From contig NZ_WACP01000004.1 of NCBI RefSeq assembly GCF_008973665.1, positions 372,001 to 436,000 on the forward strand: a stretch of 64,000 nucleotides of DNA, read 5' to 3'. The translations under genes and the position numbers were made by a program. How positions within the stretch are numbered: the stretch's first letter is position 1; the number at the start of each line of letters is the position of its first letter. A model generated the notes under the pieces. It had not been told where the DNA came from, did no database searches, and was given only the letters and a program-made list of their open reading frames with translations. The DNA comes from Paenibacillus tengchongensis. Its GTDB lineage: Bacteria; Bacillota; Bacilli; Paenibacillales; Paenibacillaceae. Shown one piece after another: positions 37,242-46,715 of this stretch.

Positions 37242-38489
37242 TTTGGTTTTGTCCATACCGAGAAACGTTATTTGTCCCTGACCGCTCCGCTCGAAGGAGC
37301 ATTCCCAATCATACCAGGTGCTGTGGAACCGGGTTTCAGAGAGCGGATATAACGGCACAGCCTGCTCCTCATTCCAAATAAAATAGAACTGATTTCCGTC
37401 AAGCTTTACCTCTGCCCGGCAGCCGTAGCCTTCATAGGTGCCTGTCAGGTCCTTGTATATCTGTCCATCCGCCGGAACGGCCTCAGGACGGACGGGTAGC
37501 GGGACCTCCTGTCCAAGAGCCATACCCGCCAGCCTTTCCGTAAGCGGATAGACCGGTACGATGTCGTAATTGGTGAGCATGATTACAGTAAGCTGCTCAC
37601 CGGGATAACGGTGCAGCTCACTGCGGCAGCCCCGGTAGGCTCCACCGTGATGGATCCGGCTGCGGCCCAAATGCTCATCGATGAACCAGCCGTAACCGTA
37701 ATTCCCGAGTACCGGCGTAAATACCGTCTCCAGTGTCTCCGGGGACACCAGCTTGTCGGTGTACAGCGCCTGATCCCACTTGTACAGATCGTCTACCGTG
37801 GAGTACATGGAGCCTGCTGTGGCAATGGAGCTCATGTCCATATACTCACAAGGGATAAGCTGGTCCCAGTTAGACTGGTAGGAGGACGCCATTCCGGGAA
37901 TCAGAGTGCGGTTATCGTCAAAGCCGGTATCCGCCATGTTCAGGGGCTGCAGGATATGACGGTGAATGAATTCCCGGTAGCTCATTCCGCTGAGCCTCTC
38001 GATCAGCAGGCCGAGCAGAAAATAGCCGGAGTTGTTGTAGGCAAAGGACGTGCCGGGCTGAGACGCCAGGGGCTCGCGGATGAAGAGCTCTAGCACCTCC
38101 TCCGGTGCCATTCTCTGGCGCAGCAGCCGGTTGTTGTACCGGGGCATGCTGCTGTAATTGGCCAGACCGGAGGTGTGGTTCAGCAGTTGGGCGACGGTAA
38201 TCTCCTTGAGCTCCAGCTCAGGCAGGTATGAGCTGATTTCATTGGCGGTATGCAGCAGCCCTTGTTCAAACAGAAGCATGACGCCCATAGCGGTAAACGA
38301 TTTGGTCACTGACCAGATGCGGAAGCGGGTACCGGCGTTATTGGGGACTTGCAGCTCTACATTGGCGCAGCCGTAAGCCCCCCGGTGCAGAATCTCTCCC
38401 TCCTTGGCAACGAGAACGTTGCCGCTGAACGGCCAGACCTTCCCGTATTCCGACAAATAGCTGTTGATTTGCTCTGAAACAGAGATCAT
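37236..38489 (-). CDS. Serine hydrolase of the beta-lactamase / penicillin-binding protein family
   Basis: 417 residues, class C beta-lactamase-like fold. The active site is readable: Ser60-x-x-Lys63 in IWSVTKSF, Tyr151-x-Asn153 in AYNNSGY, and His-His-Gly-Gly in RIHHGGAYRG as the KTG equivalent. No signal peptide is seen, so it acts in the cytoplasm or is exported otherwise; relatives include D-aminopeptidases and esterases. A C-terminal beta domain (KDLTGTYEGYGCRAEVKLDG) is typical of this group. Ribosome site GGAGGAA precedes the ATG. Confidence 0.87.
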   Translation of the reverse strand: MISVSEQINSYLSEYGKVWPFSGNVLVAKEGEILHRGAYGCANVELQVPNNAGTRFRIWSVTKSFTAMGVMLLFEQGLLHTANEISSYLPELELKEITVAQLLNHTSGLANYSSMPRYNNRLLRQRMAPEEVLELFIREPLASQPGTSFAYNNSGYFLLGLLIERLSGMSYREFIHRHILQPLNMADTGFDDNRTLIPGMASSYQSNWDQLIPCEYMDMSSIATAGSMYSTVDDLYKWDQALYTDKLVSPETLETVFTPVLGNYGYGWFIDEHLGRSRIHHGGAYRGCRSELHRYPGEQLTVIMLTNYDIVPVYPLTERLAGMALGQEVPLPVRPEAVPADGQIYKDLTGTYEGYGCRAEVKLDGNQFYFIWNEEQAVPLYPLSETRFHSTWYDWECSFERSGQGQITFLGMDKTKE

Positions 38490-38561
38490 AAATGAACAAT
38501 TCCTCCACTAATAGAATAGAATGCTGCCGCGGTATCATTTGCCTTTTGCCATACCAATATA

Positions 38562-39440
38562 CTAATAGAGAATTCCGTTTACCCATTCATAGCAGCGCAG
38601 CAGATCCTCCTCTGTCAGCAGGTCGGAACGATGCTCGAACATGATTTTTACAGTGGGGTTGCATGAACGGATAATATGTAAATACTCCTCAATGGGCGCC
38701 CAGCCGTCCCGGGGGCTCAGCTCAGGCAGCACGGGGTGGTGGCTGTTCCGCACCTCCTCCTGAACCTGCACATTGGACAGATGAATGAGATGGGCATATT
38801 TGGTATATGTATGAAGGATGGACTTGGCGTCAAAATAGGGGTCCAGCCGCTCCTGCAGATACAAGCGAGCCGTGTCCAGGCACAGATTGACCTGCGGGAA
38901 TTCCTGCAGCAATTGCTCCAGAAAGTCATGCTCATAAACATAACGATTCAGCGCATCAAACTCCAGCACAGGGGTGAAGGAATACCGGCTGCTCTGGGCC
39001 GCCAGCCATTCAAACAGCCTGCGCGTTAAGTCTTCCAGCTCCTCAGAGGATATATCGCTCTCACAAATATATTCCCTGCTGTCCGCAAACCGCCAGCCGT
39101 TCCAGTTGACCCGCTCATCCAGGATAACCGGCTTGGGATAATGAAAAAGAACATACTCCGGCTTCAGCCCGGCCAGTTCTTCCAGTTCGGCCGCAACCAG
39201 CCGGTAAGCTTCCTCCCGCTCAGCCTCGTCTGTAGAGAGCAGAAGCGCATCCCGCAAGGGGGAGCGCCCCGCCCGGAAGGGGAAATGCACCCCGATGCGG
39301 AATCCGTGGCTTTGGGCCGCGTTCTTCAAAGCGAGTACGTCTTCGTCAGAGGTGAAGCTGCAGGCTTCGATACCGTGAAATCCTTCGCGGAAATCCCGGT
39401 TGAATTTGTGTTCCTCGTAGCCACCGTATTGCCCGATCAT
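38562..39440 (-). CDS. Xylose-isomerase-like TIM-barrel (sugar phosphate isomerase/epimerase family)
   Basis: 292 residues from the ATG at 39440 (IGQYGGYEEHKFNRDFREG), a start that agrees with the family; the frame is open to ATG 39488 and further, and no start has an ideal ribosome site. AP_endonuc_2-like barrel with GIEACSF, RIGVHFPFR, VLFHYPKP, PVLEFDALN, LCLDTARLY, HLSNVQ and MFEHRSD carrying the metal-binding Glu, His and Asp residues. The substrate is unknown. It lies 70 bases before the serine hydrolase on the same strand; they may be cotranscribed. Confidence 0.75.
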   Translation of the reverse strand: MIGQYGGYEEHKFNRDFREGFHGIEACSFTSDEDVLALKNAAQSHGFRIGVHFPFRAGRSPLRDALLLSTDEAEREEAYRLVAAELEELAGLKPEYVLFHYPKPVILDERVNWNGWRFADSREYICESDISSEELEDLTRRLFEWLAAQSSRYSFTPVLEFDALNRYVYEHDFLEQLLQEFPQVNLCLDTARLYLQERLDPYFDAKSILHTYTKYAHLIHLSNVQVQEEVRNSHHPVLPELSPRDGWAPIEEYLHIIRSCNPTVKIMFEHRSDLLTEEDLLRCYEWVNGILY

Positions 39441-39625
39441 AAATTGCTGTATTTGGATCACCTGCTTTCTCAGTTCATGTCTACCCATTCGATAGAACAA
39501 CAGTATATCCTGCTTTCGGCCCCTAAGACTGCCCGGCACGTTTAAGGGTGTGATGTCTTGATGTAGAACAGCATGTCCTTGACGATCAGTGCGATAAGGC
39601 GCGGATCATCTGGGTCTATTAACCT

Positions 39626-39642
39626 GTGAACTTTTTGTTCAC
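39626..39642. promoter_or_regulatory. Palindrome GTGAAC-N5-GTTCAC, possible operator
   Basis: Perfect 6-base arms around TTTTT, in the 200-base gap between the divergent isomerase-like and membrane-protein genes. The loop could make a small hairpin, but the shape better fits a binding site for a dimeric repressor. No cognate regulator is next to it. Confidence 0.4.
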
Positions 39643-39744
39643 GGCATGGTTCCCGTAAAATTTATAGTGACTATTTCCTCCGGCATTGGGTATTATTACA
39701 TTGGAATCTTCCAAGTGTCGAATACCAGCTGAAGGGGTTTATCT

Positions 39745-40917
39745 ATGAATAAAGGACGTAGGACATTATTTCTGATAGTGACTTTTGCATTGATTTTTCT
39801 GCTTCCTTTATTGGGAAGCCTGGCCAGGTGGAAGGGCCTTCCTCCGGGTTACGGGGATTTTCCCGCACTGAAGGTGGAGGAGGATCCTGGGTTCAGCCTG
39901 ATATATTTCACGCTGGCCTGCGTAGTGGCTGTAGTCATTGCGCTGGTGCTGATATTCCCGCGCTGGTTCGGCTTTAAGAGGGGAGGGCAGCGGCAGGCTT
40001 CCGCCGCAAGCAAGACGAATCCCGGATTTCCGGTCTGGTTCTGGTGGAGCCTGCCGGTGCTGGCCGTCTGCTGGTTCCTGATGTGGGCCAGAATCGATGT
40101 GCTCGTCTCCATTGAAGCCTATACTTTTGTCCCCCTGTGGTGGTCCTTTATTCTCATGCTGGACGGGCTTGTATACCGGAGGAACGGCGGAGTGTCGATC
40201 ATTTCGCGGAAACCGCATTTAATGCAGCTGCTCGCAGTCGTTTCTTGCTTCAGTTGGTTTGCCTTTGAATATCTCAATTTCTTTGTCATGGAGAATTGGT
40301 ATTATCCCAACAATAAAGTGTTCTCCAATTTCGGCAACATCTTCTGGTTCTCTTTATCGTATACCACTGTCCTGCCGGCCATAGTAGAATGGTATCATCT
40401 GCTGCGGACGTTCCCGTCTGTGAGGGAGCGCTACCGCAATGGGCCGAAGCTGCAGACAGGCACAGCGTTTTTGGTTATATTTTACATAGCGGGTCTGGTC
40501 CTAGCTTTCGGCATGGGGTACTATCCTTATGTGCTCTTCTGGGTGCTGTGGGTGGCACTCGTTCCCATGCTGTCCGCAGCCATGGCGCTGGCCGGATATT
40601 GGACGCCTTTTACACCCGTTAGGAACGGTGACTGGTCCAAGGTGATCCTGATAGCCCTGGCCACACTTCTGAATGGCTTCTTCTGGGAGTTCTGGAATTT
40701 CGGCAGCGAATGGTTCCATGACTCCATACCCACCAACCCGAATTACTGGAAATACTCCGTCCCTTATTTGGACAAACTGCATATTTTTTCCGAGATGCCG
40801 CTTCTTGGTTACTATGGATATCTCTTTTTTGGCGTGAATTGCTGGATTATGTGGCTGATTGCCGCATATGTCTTTAAATTTGATCCCGATATCGAACTAG
40901 AGGAAGAACATAACTAA
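39745..40917 (+). CDS. Polytopic membrane protein of unknown function
   Basis: 390 residues with about nine to ten membrane helices; the first is RTLFLIVTFALIFLLPLLGSL. Aromatic residues are unusually many (FVPLWWSFILML, SCFSWFAFEYLNFFVMENWYYP, GFFWEFWNFGSEWFHDS). The region between helices 2 and 3 is basic (KRGGQRQASAASK). I do not recognise the family. It ends 13 bases before the giant kinase-cyclase gene, on the same strand, so the two are probably cotranscribed and it could be the kinase's membrane anchor or sensor. No catalytic motif was seen, although the conserved-looking W-E-x-W-N in helix 8 may be functional. Confidence 0.7.
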   Translation: MNKGRRTLFLIVTFALIFLLPLLGSLARWKGLPPGYGDFPALKVEEDPGFSLIYFTLACVVAVVIALVLIFPRWFGFKRGGQRQASAASKTNPGFPVWFWWSLPVLAVCWFLMWARIDVLVSIEAYTFVPLWWSFILMLDGLVYRRNGGVSIISRKPHLMQLLAVVSCFSWFAFEYLNFFVMENWYYPNNKVFSNFGNIFWFSLSYTTVLPAIVEWYHLLRTFPSVRERYRNGPKLQTGTAFLVIFYIAGLVLAFGMGYYPYVLFWVLWVALVPMLSAAMALAGYWTPFTPVRNGDWSKVILIALATLLNGFFWEFWNFGSEWFHDSIPTNPNYWKYSVPYLDKLHIFSEMPLLGYYGYLFFGVNCWIMWLIAAYVFKFDPDIELEEEHN

Positions 40918-40930
40918 AGGTGGAGTGCGT

Positions 40931-43900
40931 ATGAGTCTGTTCGGCAACTATCAGATCCTGGAGACCATAGCCGACAATGCGGCCAAATCGGTCTACAGAT
41001 GCAGCGATAACGGAACGGACCGCACTGTGATTCTGAAGGTGCTGAAGGCTGAGCTGACAGGCGCGGAGACAGTCATGCGCTTCAAACAGGAGTATCGGCT
41101 GCTGCAGGAGCTTAGCGGAAAGATAGACGGTGTAATCCGGCCTGTCGGGCTTCAGGAAATGGGCGGTTACTATATCATGGTGCTTGAGGACATCGGGGGG
41201 AAATCGCTGAAGCGGATTCTGGCCGAGGACAAGCCCGATCAGCGGACGCTGCTGCGTCTGGCGGTTCAGGTGATCGATATTCTCGGCGCCATCCATGACC
41301 GGCATGTGATTCATAAGGATATTAAGCCGTCGAACATTATCTGGAACCGTGAACAGAACAAGGTGCAGATTATCGACTTCGATTTGGCGGTAAAGCTGTC
41401 CAAAGAGAAACATGATTTCCGCAACAGCGGTGTGTTTGAAGGCAGCCTGCACTACATCTCGCCGGAGCAGACGGGGCGGATGAGCCGCAGTATTGATTAC
41501 CGCAGTGATTATTATTCCTACGGTGTAATGCTGTATGAAATGTTTACCGCCATGAAGCCGTTTGATGCCGGGGAAATACTGGAGCAGATCTATTCCATTA
41601 TTGCCAAGGAGGCGGTTCCCCCCGATAAAGCAAGCGCGGGCCAAGTATCTCCGGCGCTGTCGGCCGTGATTATGAAGCTGATGGAGAAATCGCCGGAGGA
41701 CCGTTACCGCAGTGCCTTCGGCATCAAAGCCGATCTCAAAAAATGTCTTGCAGGCAGCGCGGACTTCACTGTCGGCGCGGAGGACCGGCTGAACATCTTC
41801 CGCATTCCCCAAAAACTATACGGCCGGGAAGGCGAAATTAAGCGGCTGGAGGATGCCTTCAGACGCTGCGCCCGCGGCACCGCGGAAACCATGTTCGTCA
41901 CCGGTGAAGCCGGAGCAGGCAAGACCGCTCTGGTTCATGAGCTGCACCGGTACATCAGCCGGGACAAGGGCCTTTTTGCCGAAGGAAAATTCGACCAGTA
42001 TAACCGGAATATACCCTACAGTGCTGTAATTCAGGCTTTCCGCAGGCTGACGGCTGAGCTGCTGGAGAGTCCCGACACCGAATTTAAAGCATGGATCGGG
42101 CGGGCGCTGGTGCAGGCTCTGGACGGAAATGGCAGCCTGATTGCCGGTCTGATCCCGGAGTTAACCGCATTTATCGGCCCTCAGCCGGATATCGGACCGC
42201 TCCATCCGCAGGAAGAAACCAACCGCTTCTACATGACCTTCGCCCAGTTTCTGATCGGGCTGACCGGCGGTGAACGGCCACTGGTGCTGTTTCTGGACGA
42301 TTTACAGTGGGCGGACTATTCCAGCCTGCAACTGATTGAGCGGCTGATGCAAGGCAACCAGCTGCGCCGGATGCTGGTGGTGCTCTCGTACCGCAGCCAC
42401 GAGATTCCCGCAGGCCACCCGCTGTTCGCCATCAAGGCGCGGCTGGAGAAGAGCGGGAAGGCCGGGGAGATTCAACTCGACCCGCTGCCGCCGGCAGACG
42501 CGCAGCAGCTCATCGCCGATACCCTATATACCCATCCCGAAGAGGTTACGGAGCTGGCGCATGCCATCTATAAACGCACCAAAGGGAACTCCTTCTACAT
42601 CAATGAACTGCTGAAGGAGCTGCACCGCGGAGGGTATCTCTATTTCAACGATATTCATGGTGAATGGACGTGGCGCCTCAGTCAGATTGCCGCGCTGCCC
42701 GTTAATGATAATGTCGTGGATTTTCTCATGACGAAGCTGATCCTGCTGCCTGCAGAGCAGCGGGACATTCTGACAGTCTGCGCTGCGATCGGCAACGAGT
42801 TCGATTACACGATGCTGCTCAAGCTGGCCGGAGCGCCGGTTGATGCGGTAGTGCACACCATTGCCGCGGCGGTGGAGGAAGAATTCATCCGACCTGCGGA
42901 TCGCCGGTACAGCCTGTTATCGGGCATGCTGGGCGATGATGAGGCGGCGGCTCCGGAGACCGAGATCCGCTTTGCGTTCAGCCATGACCGGATTCAGCAG
43001 GCGTTCTATCAGATGCTGGATGAGCAGAAGGGGAAGCAGCTGCATCTGAAGATCGGGCGGCTGATGCTGGAGCGGCTGGGGGCGGAGGTAGCCGAGGACA
43101 AGCTTGTGGATATTGCGGCGCATATGAACAAAGCGCTGGAGCTGATCCGCGATAAGCAGGAGATGGAAGAGGTCATTACGCTCAATTTGCGGGCAGCGCG
43201 CAAGGCCAAAGCGGGTTTCGGCTACCCCGCCGCCTATGCGCTGCTGGAAGCGGCGATGGCGCATCTGCCGGAGCACGCCTGGGCGGAGCAGCCGCAGCAG
43301 ACCGCAGAGATTTACCGGCTGTATGCGGAGTGCGGATACCTCACGCATCATGTGAAAGAGGCGGACCGGGCCTGTGCCGTCCTGGCCGGACAGATCCGGG
43401 AGACGCTCGCGCTGGCTGAAATCTATGAAATGCAGGCCAATTATTACATGTACCTGGGGATGATGCAGGAGTCGATTGCTGCAGGCAGGCAAGGTCTGGC
43501 GGTACTGGGCCTGAAGATTCCCGGCAAGGTGGGCATGCCCGCCGTGCTCAAGGAGCTGGTACAGGTAAAGGCCCGGCTGCGCGGCAAGAGTGTCGAGGAA
43601 TTGTTTGCCGCGCCGGATATGAGTGATCCGCAGACGCAGATGATGATGCGGCTGCTCGTCAATTTTATCCCCCCAGCCTTCATTTCCGGAGAAACATCAC
43701 TGTTCGGTTTAGTCGTGCTGCGGCAGATCAAGCTGACGCTGTCCTACGGCAATGCGCCGGAATCAGCGCTGGCGTTCATCGGTTATGCAATGCTGCTGTC
43801 GGGCTTCGGCGATATCAAGGGCGCTTTTGACTACGGGAGGCTCGGCATCCGCATCAACGACAAGTTCCAGAATCTGCAGTGGAAAGGCGCGGCGTATGTG

Positions 43901-46351
43901 CTCTATACCCTGTTCTCCCATGTCTGGACCGAGCCTTGGGACACGCTGCAGGAATGGTTTACAGCCTCGATGGAGGCAAGCCTTAAGACAGGGGATCTGC
44001 TCTATCTCGCCCATTCTTCATTCTATGTGAACCTGTGGAATCCCACATTGGATATCCCGGCCACCCTGCAGGAGAGCAGCCGGACCATCGCCATGATCGA
44101 GGATACGAAGTATAAGGAATCGCTGGCGACGGCGAAGCTGGCCCGGCAGTATTTTCTGAATCTGGCGGGGGAGCTGGCGGACAATGGCTCTTTTGACGGT
44201 GACGGCTTCAGTGAAGAGGTCTATTTGCGCGAGCTGACTGAAGCGAAATATTACTCGGGAATAGCGATTTATTATATTTATAAAATGAAGCTGCTCTTCA
44301 CCTATGAACGCTCGGAGGAAGCGCTGGTATATATCGATCAGGCTTACCCGATCATCGGCACGCTCGCCGGTTCCGCGTTCATGGAAGAGTTCGCGCTGTT
44401 TACCTTCCTGAACCTGGCCTGCTGTTACCCGGACATGAATCCACTAGCCAAGGGCAGGGCGCGCCGGCGGATGCGCAAGGAATTCGGCAGAGTGCGCAAA
44501 TGGGCCGGACATGCGCCGGAAACCTTCCGTCAGCATGAGTATTTGATGCGGGCGGAGTGGGCACGGATTTCCGGGCAGGACGATAAAGCGGGCCAATATT
44601 ACGACCTGGCGATTGAAGCGAGCGAGAGAAGCGGATTTGTCCGGTACAAGGCGCTTGCAAGTGAGCTGGCGGCCCGTTTTTATTATCATAAGAACTTCAA
44701 GGAATTTGCAGCCTACCTGTTCAGGCAATCGGAATATTATTACTCGGTCTGGGGCGCTAAAGGCAAAATCGCGTTCATCGCCGGGCGGTATCCCGAGCTG
44801 GTCAGCAGGATCAGCACCAAGGAGTTCATGCATAGACGCTCCATATCCGATTATACCGAGAGTATTGACCTGGACTCGATTCTGCTGGCTTCCCAGGCCA
44901 TCTCGAAAGAGATTGAGCTGAATAATCTGCTGGAGGCGCTGATGGAAATTGTCATCAAGAATGCCGGAGCGCAGCGGGGCTGCATTCTGATGACCTCCAA
45001 GCACGGACTGCTGGTGGAAGGCGAATATAATCCCGAGGAAGGCCGGATCAACGTCGCGGTGCGCGATTTCAACCGGTATGACCAGCTGCCGGAATCCATT
45101 CTGAAGCAGGTAGAGGAGCGCAAGGAGAGCGTCATCTATAATGATGCCTTTTCCGAGACTCCGTTCGTGAACGATCCGTATATCGTCAAGCACCGTCCGA
45201 AATCGCTCGTATGTATGCCGCTCATCAACCAGAACAAGACGATCGCTATCATTTATCTGGAAAATAACCTTCTGACCGGAGTTTTCACCCGGGAGCGGAT
45301 GCGAATTATCAATCTGCTGTCGCGGGAAATGGTATTCTCGCTGGAGAATGCCAGCCTCTACTCCGAGCTGGAACGCTCGGAAGAGAAGTACCGCGAGCTG
45401 GTCGGCAATCTGCAGGATGGGATATTCATTACGCAGGACGCGAAATGCCGTTATGTCAACGAGGCGTTGGGGCAGATGCTTGGCTACAGTCCGGAAGAGA
45501 TGCTGGAACAGCCGTTCGAGGCGTTCCTCGCTCCCGGCGAGCGGGAGAAGGTCAGACATTATTATATGCGGCGGATGCGCGGCAAGCAGGTGCCGGTTGA
45601 ATACGAAACGCGACTGCTGAGCAAGGATGGGCGGGAGATTATCGTCATACACAAGCCCACGCTGATTACGTATATGAACCGTCCGGCAATACAAGGCACG
45701 GTCAAGGACATTACAGAACGTAAACGGGCGGAAGAGGAGCTTCTCCGGCACAAGGAGCATTTAGAGGATCTGGTCCGCGAACGCACCATTGAGCTGGAGT
45801 TCAATAACGACGAGCTGAACAAATACATCCGGCTGATTGAACAGATTTCCATTACCGACGAGCTGACGGGACTGTACAACCGCAGATATTTCAACAAGCT
45901 GTTTGAGGAGGAAGTGGAGAAGGCGGCGCGGGAGCAGCGGACCTTAACCTACTTGATGCTCGATATTGACTATTTCAAAAAATACAACGACACCTACGGC
46001 CACTATGAGGGCGACCGTGTTCTGCAGCGTGTAGGTGCCGTCCTGCAGCGGCTCGCCGACCAGGCGGACGGCTACGCGTTCCGGCTCGGCGGAGAGGAAT
46101 TCGGCATCCTGATTCCCGGTTTCACCGCCCGGCAATCCCGCGAGTATGCGGAAAGCATCCGCCGCAGCGTCTCGGAGCTGCGGATTGCCCATGAGATGAG
46201 CCCGGAGCACGGCATTATCACTGTATCCATCGGCGTCGCCGCAGTGCAGGTGAACCGGATTTCGGAAGAGGATATCTACAAGCTCGGCGACGATGCGCTG
46301 TACGAATCCAAGGACAGAGGCCGAAACTGTGTAACGCTGATCGAGAAATGA
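40931..46351 (+). CDS. Giant Ser/Thr kinase-AAA ATPase-TPR-like-GAF-PAS-GGDEF signalling protein
   Basis: 1806 residues from ATG 40931 (GTG 40925 also possible). Kinase domain 1-265: Lys36, catalytic HKDIKPSN with Asp130, metal-binding motif DFD (149-151) instead of DFG, and no clear glycine-rich loop. AAA/STAND ATPase from about 295: Walker A GEAGAGKT (325-332), Walker B LVLFLDDLQWAD near 455. A long helical TPR-like region (560-1230), GAF (about 1315-1470), PAS (about 1482-1610), coiled coil, and GGDEF (1640-1800) with LGGEEF and YFKKYNDTYGHYEGD intact. Relatives of this PknK-like kind usually end in a histidine kinase; here the output is cyclic di-GMP. Probably cotranscribed with the membrane protein upstream. 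Confidence 0.9.
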   Translation: MSLFGNYQILETIADNAAKSVYRCSDNGTDRTVILKVLKAELTGAETVMRFKQEYRLLQELSGKIDGVIRPVGLQEMGGYYIMVLEDIGGKSLKRILAEDKPDQRTLLRLAVQVIDILGAIHDRHVIHKDIKPSNIIWNREQNKVQIIDFDLAVKLSKEKHDFRNSGVFEGSLHYISPEQTGRMSRSIDYRSDYYSYGVMLYEMFTAMKPFDAGEILEQIYSIIAKEAVPPDKASAGQVSPALSAVIMKLMEKSPEDRYRSAFGIKADLKKCLAGSADFTVGAEDRLNIFRIPQKLYGREGEIKRLEDAFRRCARGTAETMFVTGEAGAGKTALVHELHRYISRDKGLFAEGKFDQYNRNIPYSAVIQAFRRLTAELLESPDTEFKAWIGRALVQALDGNGSLIAGLIPELTAFIGPQPDIGPLHPQEETNRFYMTFAQFLIGLTGGERPLVLFLDDLQWADYSSLQLIERLMQGNQLRRMLVVLSYRSHEIPAGHPLFAIKARLEKSGKAGEIQLDPLPPADAQQLIADTLYTHPEEVTELAHAIYKRTKGNSFYINELLKELHRGGYLYFNDIHGEWTWRLSQIAALPVNDNVVDFLMTKLILLPAEQRDILTVCAAIGNEFDYTMLLKLAGAPVDAVVHTIAAAVEEEFIRPADRRYSLLSGMLGDDEAAAPETEIRFAFSHDRIQQAFYQMLDEQKGKQLHLKIGRLMLERLGAEVAEDKLVDIAAHMNKALELIRDKQEMEEVITLNLRAARKAKAGFGYPAAYALLEAAMAHLPEHAWAEQPQQTAEIYRLYAECGYLTHHVKEADRACAVLAGQIRETLALAEIYEMQANYYMYLGMMQESIAAGRQGLAVLGLKIPGKVGMPAVLKELVQVKARLRGKSVEELFAAPDMSDPQTQMMMRLLVNFIPPAFISGETSLFGLVVLRQIKLTLSYGNAPESALAFIGYAMLLSGFGDIKGAFDYGRLGIRINDKFQNLQWKGAAYVLYTLFSHVWTEPWDTLQEWFTASMEASLKTGDLLYLAHSSFYVNLWNPTLDIPATLQESSRTIAMIEDTKYKESLATAKLARQYFLNLAGELADNGSFDGDGFSEEVYLRELTEAKYYSGIAIYYIYKMKLLFTYERSEEALVYIDQAYPIIGTLAGSAFMEEFALFTFLNLACCYPDMNPLAKGRARRRMRKEFGRVRKWAGHAPETFRQHEYLMRAEWARISGQDDKAGQYYDLAIEASERSGFVRYKALASELAARFYYHKNFKEFAAYLFRQSEYYYSVWGAKGKIAFIAGRYPELVSRISTKEFMHRRSISDYTESIDLDSILLASQAISKEIELNNLLEALMEIVIKNAGAQRGCILMTSKHGLLVEGEYNPEEGRINVAVRDFNRYDQLPESILKQVEERKESVIYNDAFSETPFVNDPYIVKHRPKSLVCMPLINQNKTIAIIYLENNLLTGVFTRERMRIINLLSREMVFSLENASLYSELERSEEKYRELVGNLQDGIFITQDAKCRYVNEALGQMLGYSPEEMLEQPFEAFLAPGEREKVRHYYMRRMRGKQVPVEYETRLLSKDGREIIVIHKPTLITYMNRPAIQGTVKDITERKRAEEELLRHKEHLEDLVRERTIELEFNNDELNKYIRLIEQISITDELTGLYNRRYFNKLFEEEVEKAAREQRTLTYLMLDIDYFKKYNDTYGHYEGDRVLQRVGAVLQRLADQADGYAFRLGGEEFGILIPGFTARQSREYAESIRRSVSELRIAHEMSPEHGIITVSIGVAAVQVNRISEEDIYKLGDDALYESKDRGRNCVTLIEK

Positions 46352-46366
46352 ATAGGTCGCTAATGC

Positions 46367-46394
46367 AGCCCCGGAACCATATTCCGGGGCTTTT
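46367..46394 (+). terminator. Terminator after the giant kinase-cyclase gene
   Basis: AGCCCCGGAA and TTCCGGGGCT form a perfect 10-base stem with a 5-base loop, running into TTTTG. Confidence 0.85.
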
Positions 46395-46420
46395 GCGCGT
46401 GCACCGGGACAGGGGTATGT

Positions 46421-46610
46421 GTTCCTTACGGACTGAGCGGCCCTTATTTGGGTGAGTTTGGCCCAAATAGCATGCCTTGCGGACTGAGATAACGCTATAT
46501 GCCTGACTAACAGCTGAATCCGCCGAAATAGAGGGTAATAGCGTCACCTGGGTCCGTTAACTCCCGAAAAGTGCGAGTTTACTCCAAATAACGGCTCTAC
46601 AGTCCGTATA
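46421..46610. repeat. Modular nested inverted repeat, probably a dispersed intergenic element
   Basis: Four copies of a GGACTG-type module are arranged as nested inverted repeats. Outer arms: TTACGGACTGAGCGGCCCTT (46426-46445) then ATTTGG, against the reverse complement of CCAAATAACGGCTCTACAG then TCCGTAT (46584-46609). Inner arms: TTGCGGACTGAGATAACGCT (46478-46497) against AATAGCGTCACCTGGGTCCG then TTAA (46538-46560). A small hairpin TATTTGGG/CCCAAATA lies at 46445-46469. No open frame explains it. I believe similar modules occur between genes in other Paenibacillus genomes, but only this copy is seen here. Confidence 0.6.
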
Positions 46611-46715
46611 CGCCTAACTGGCCGCGCGTTAGTTCAAACTGCCTCAAAGGACATCGGCTAATTTCCCCGGTATTTGCAGATACTTTCTTATAAAAGAAAC
46701 CGGGGAGGATTGCAG

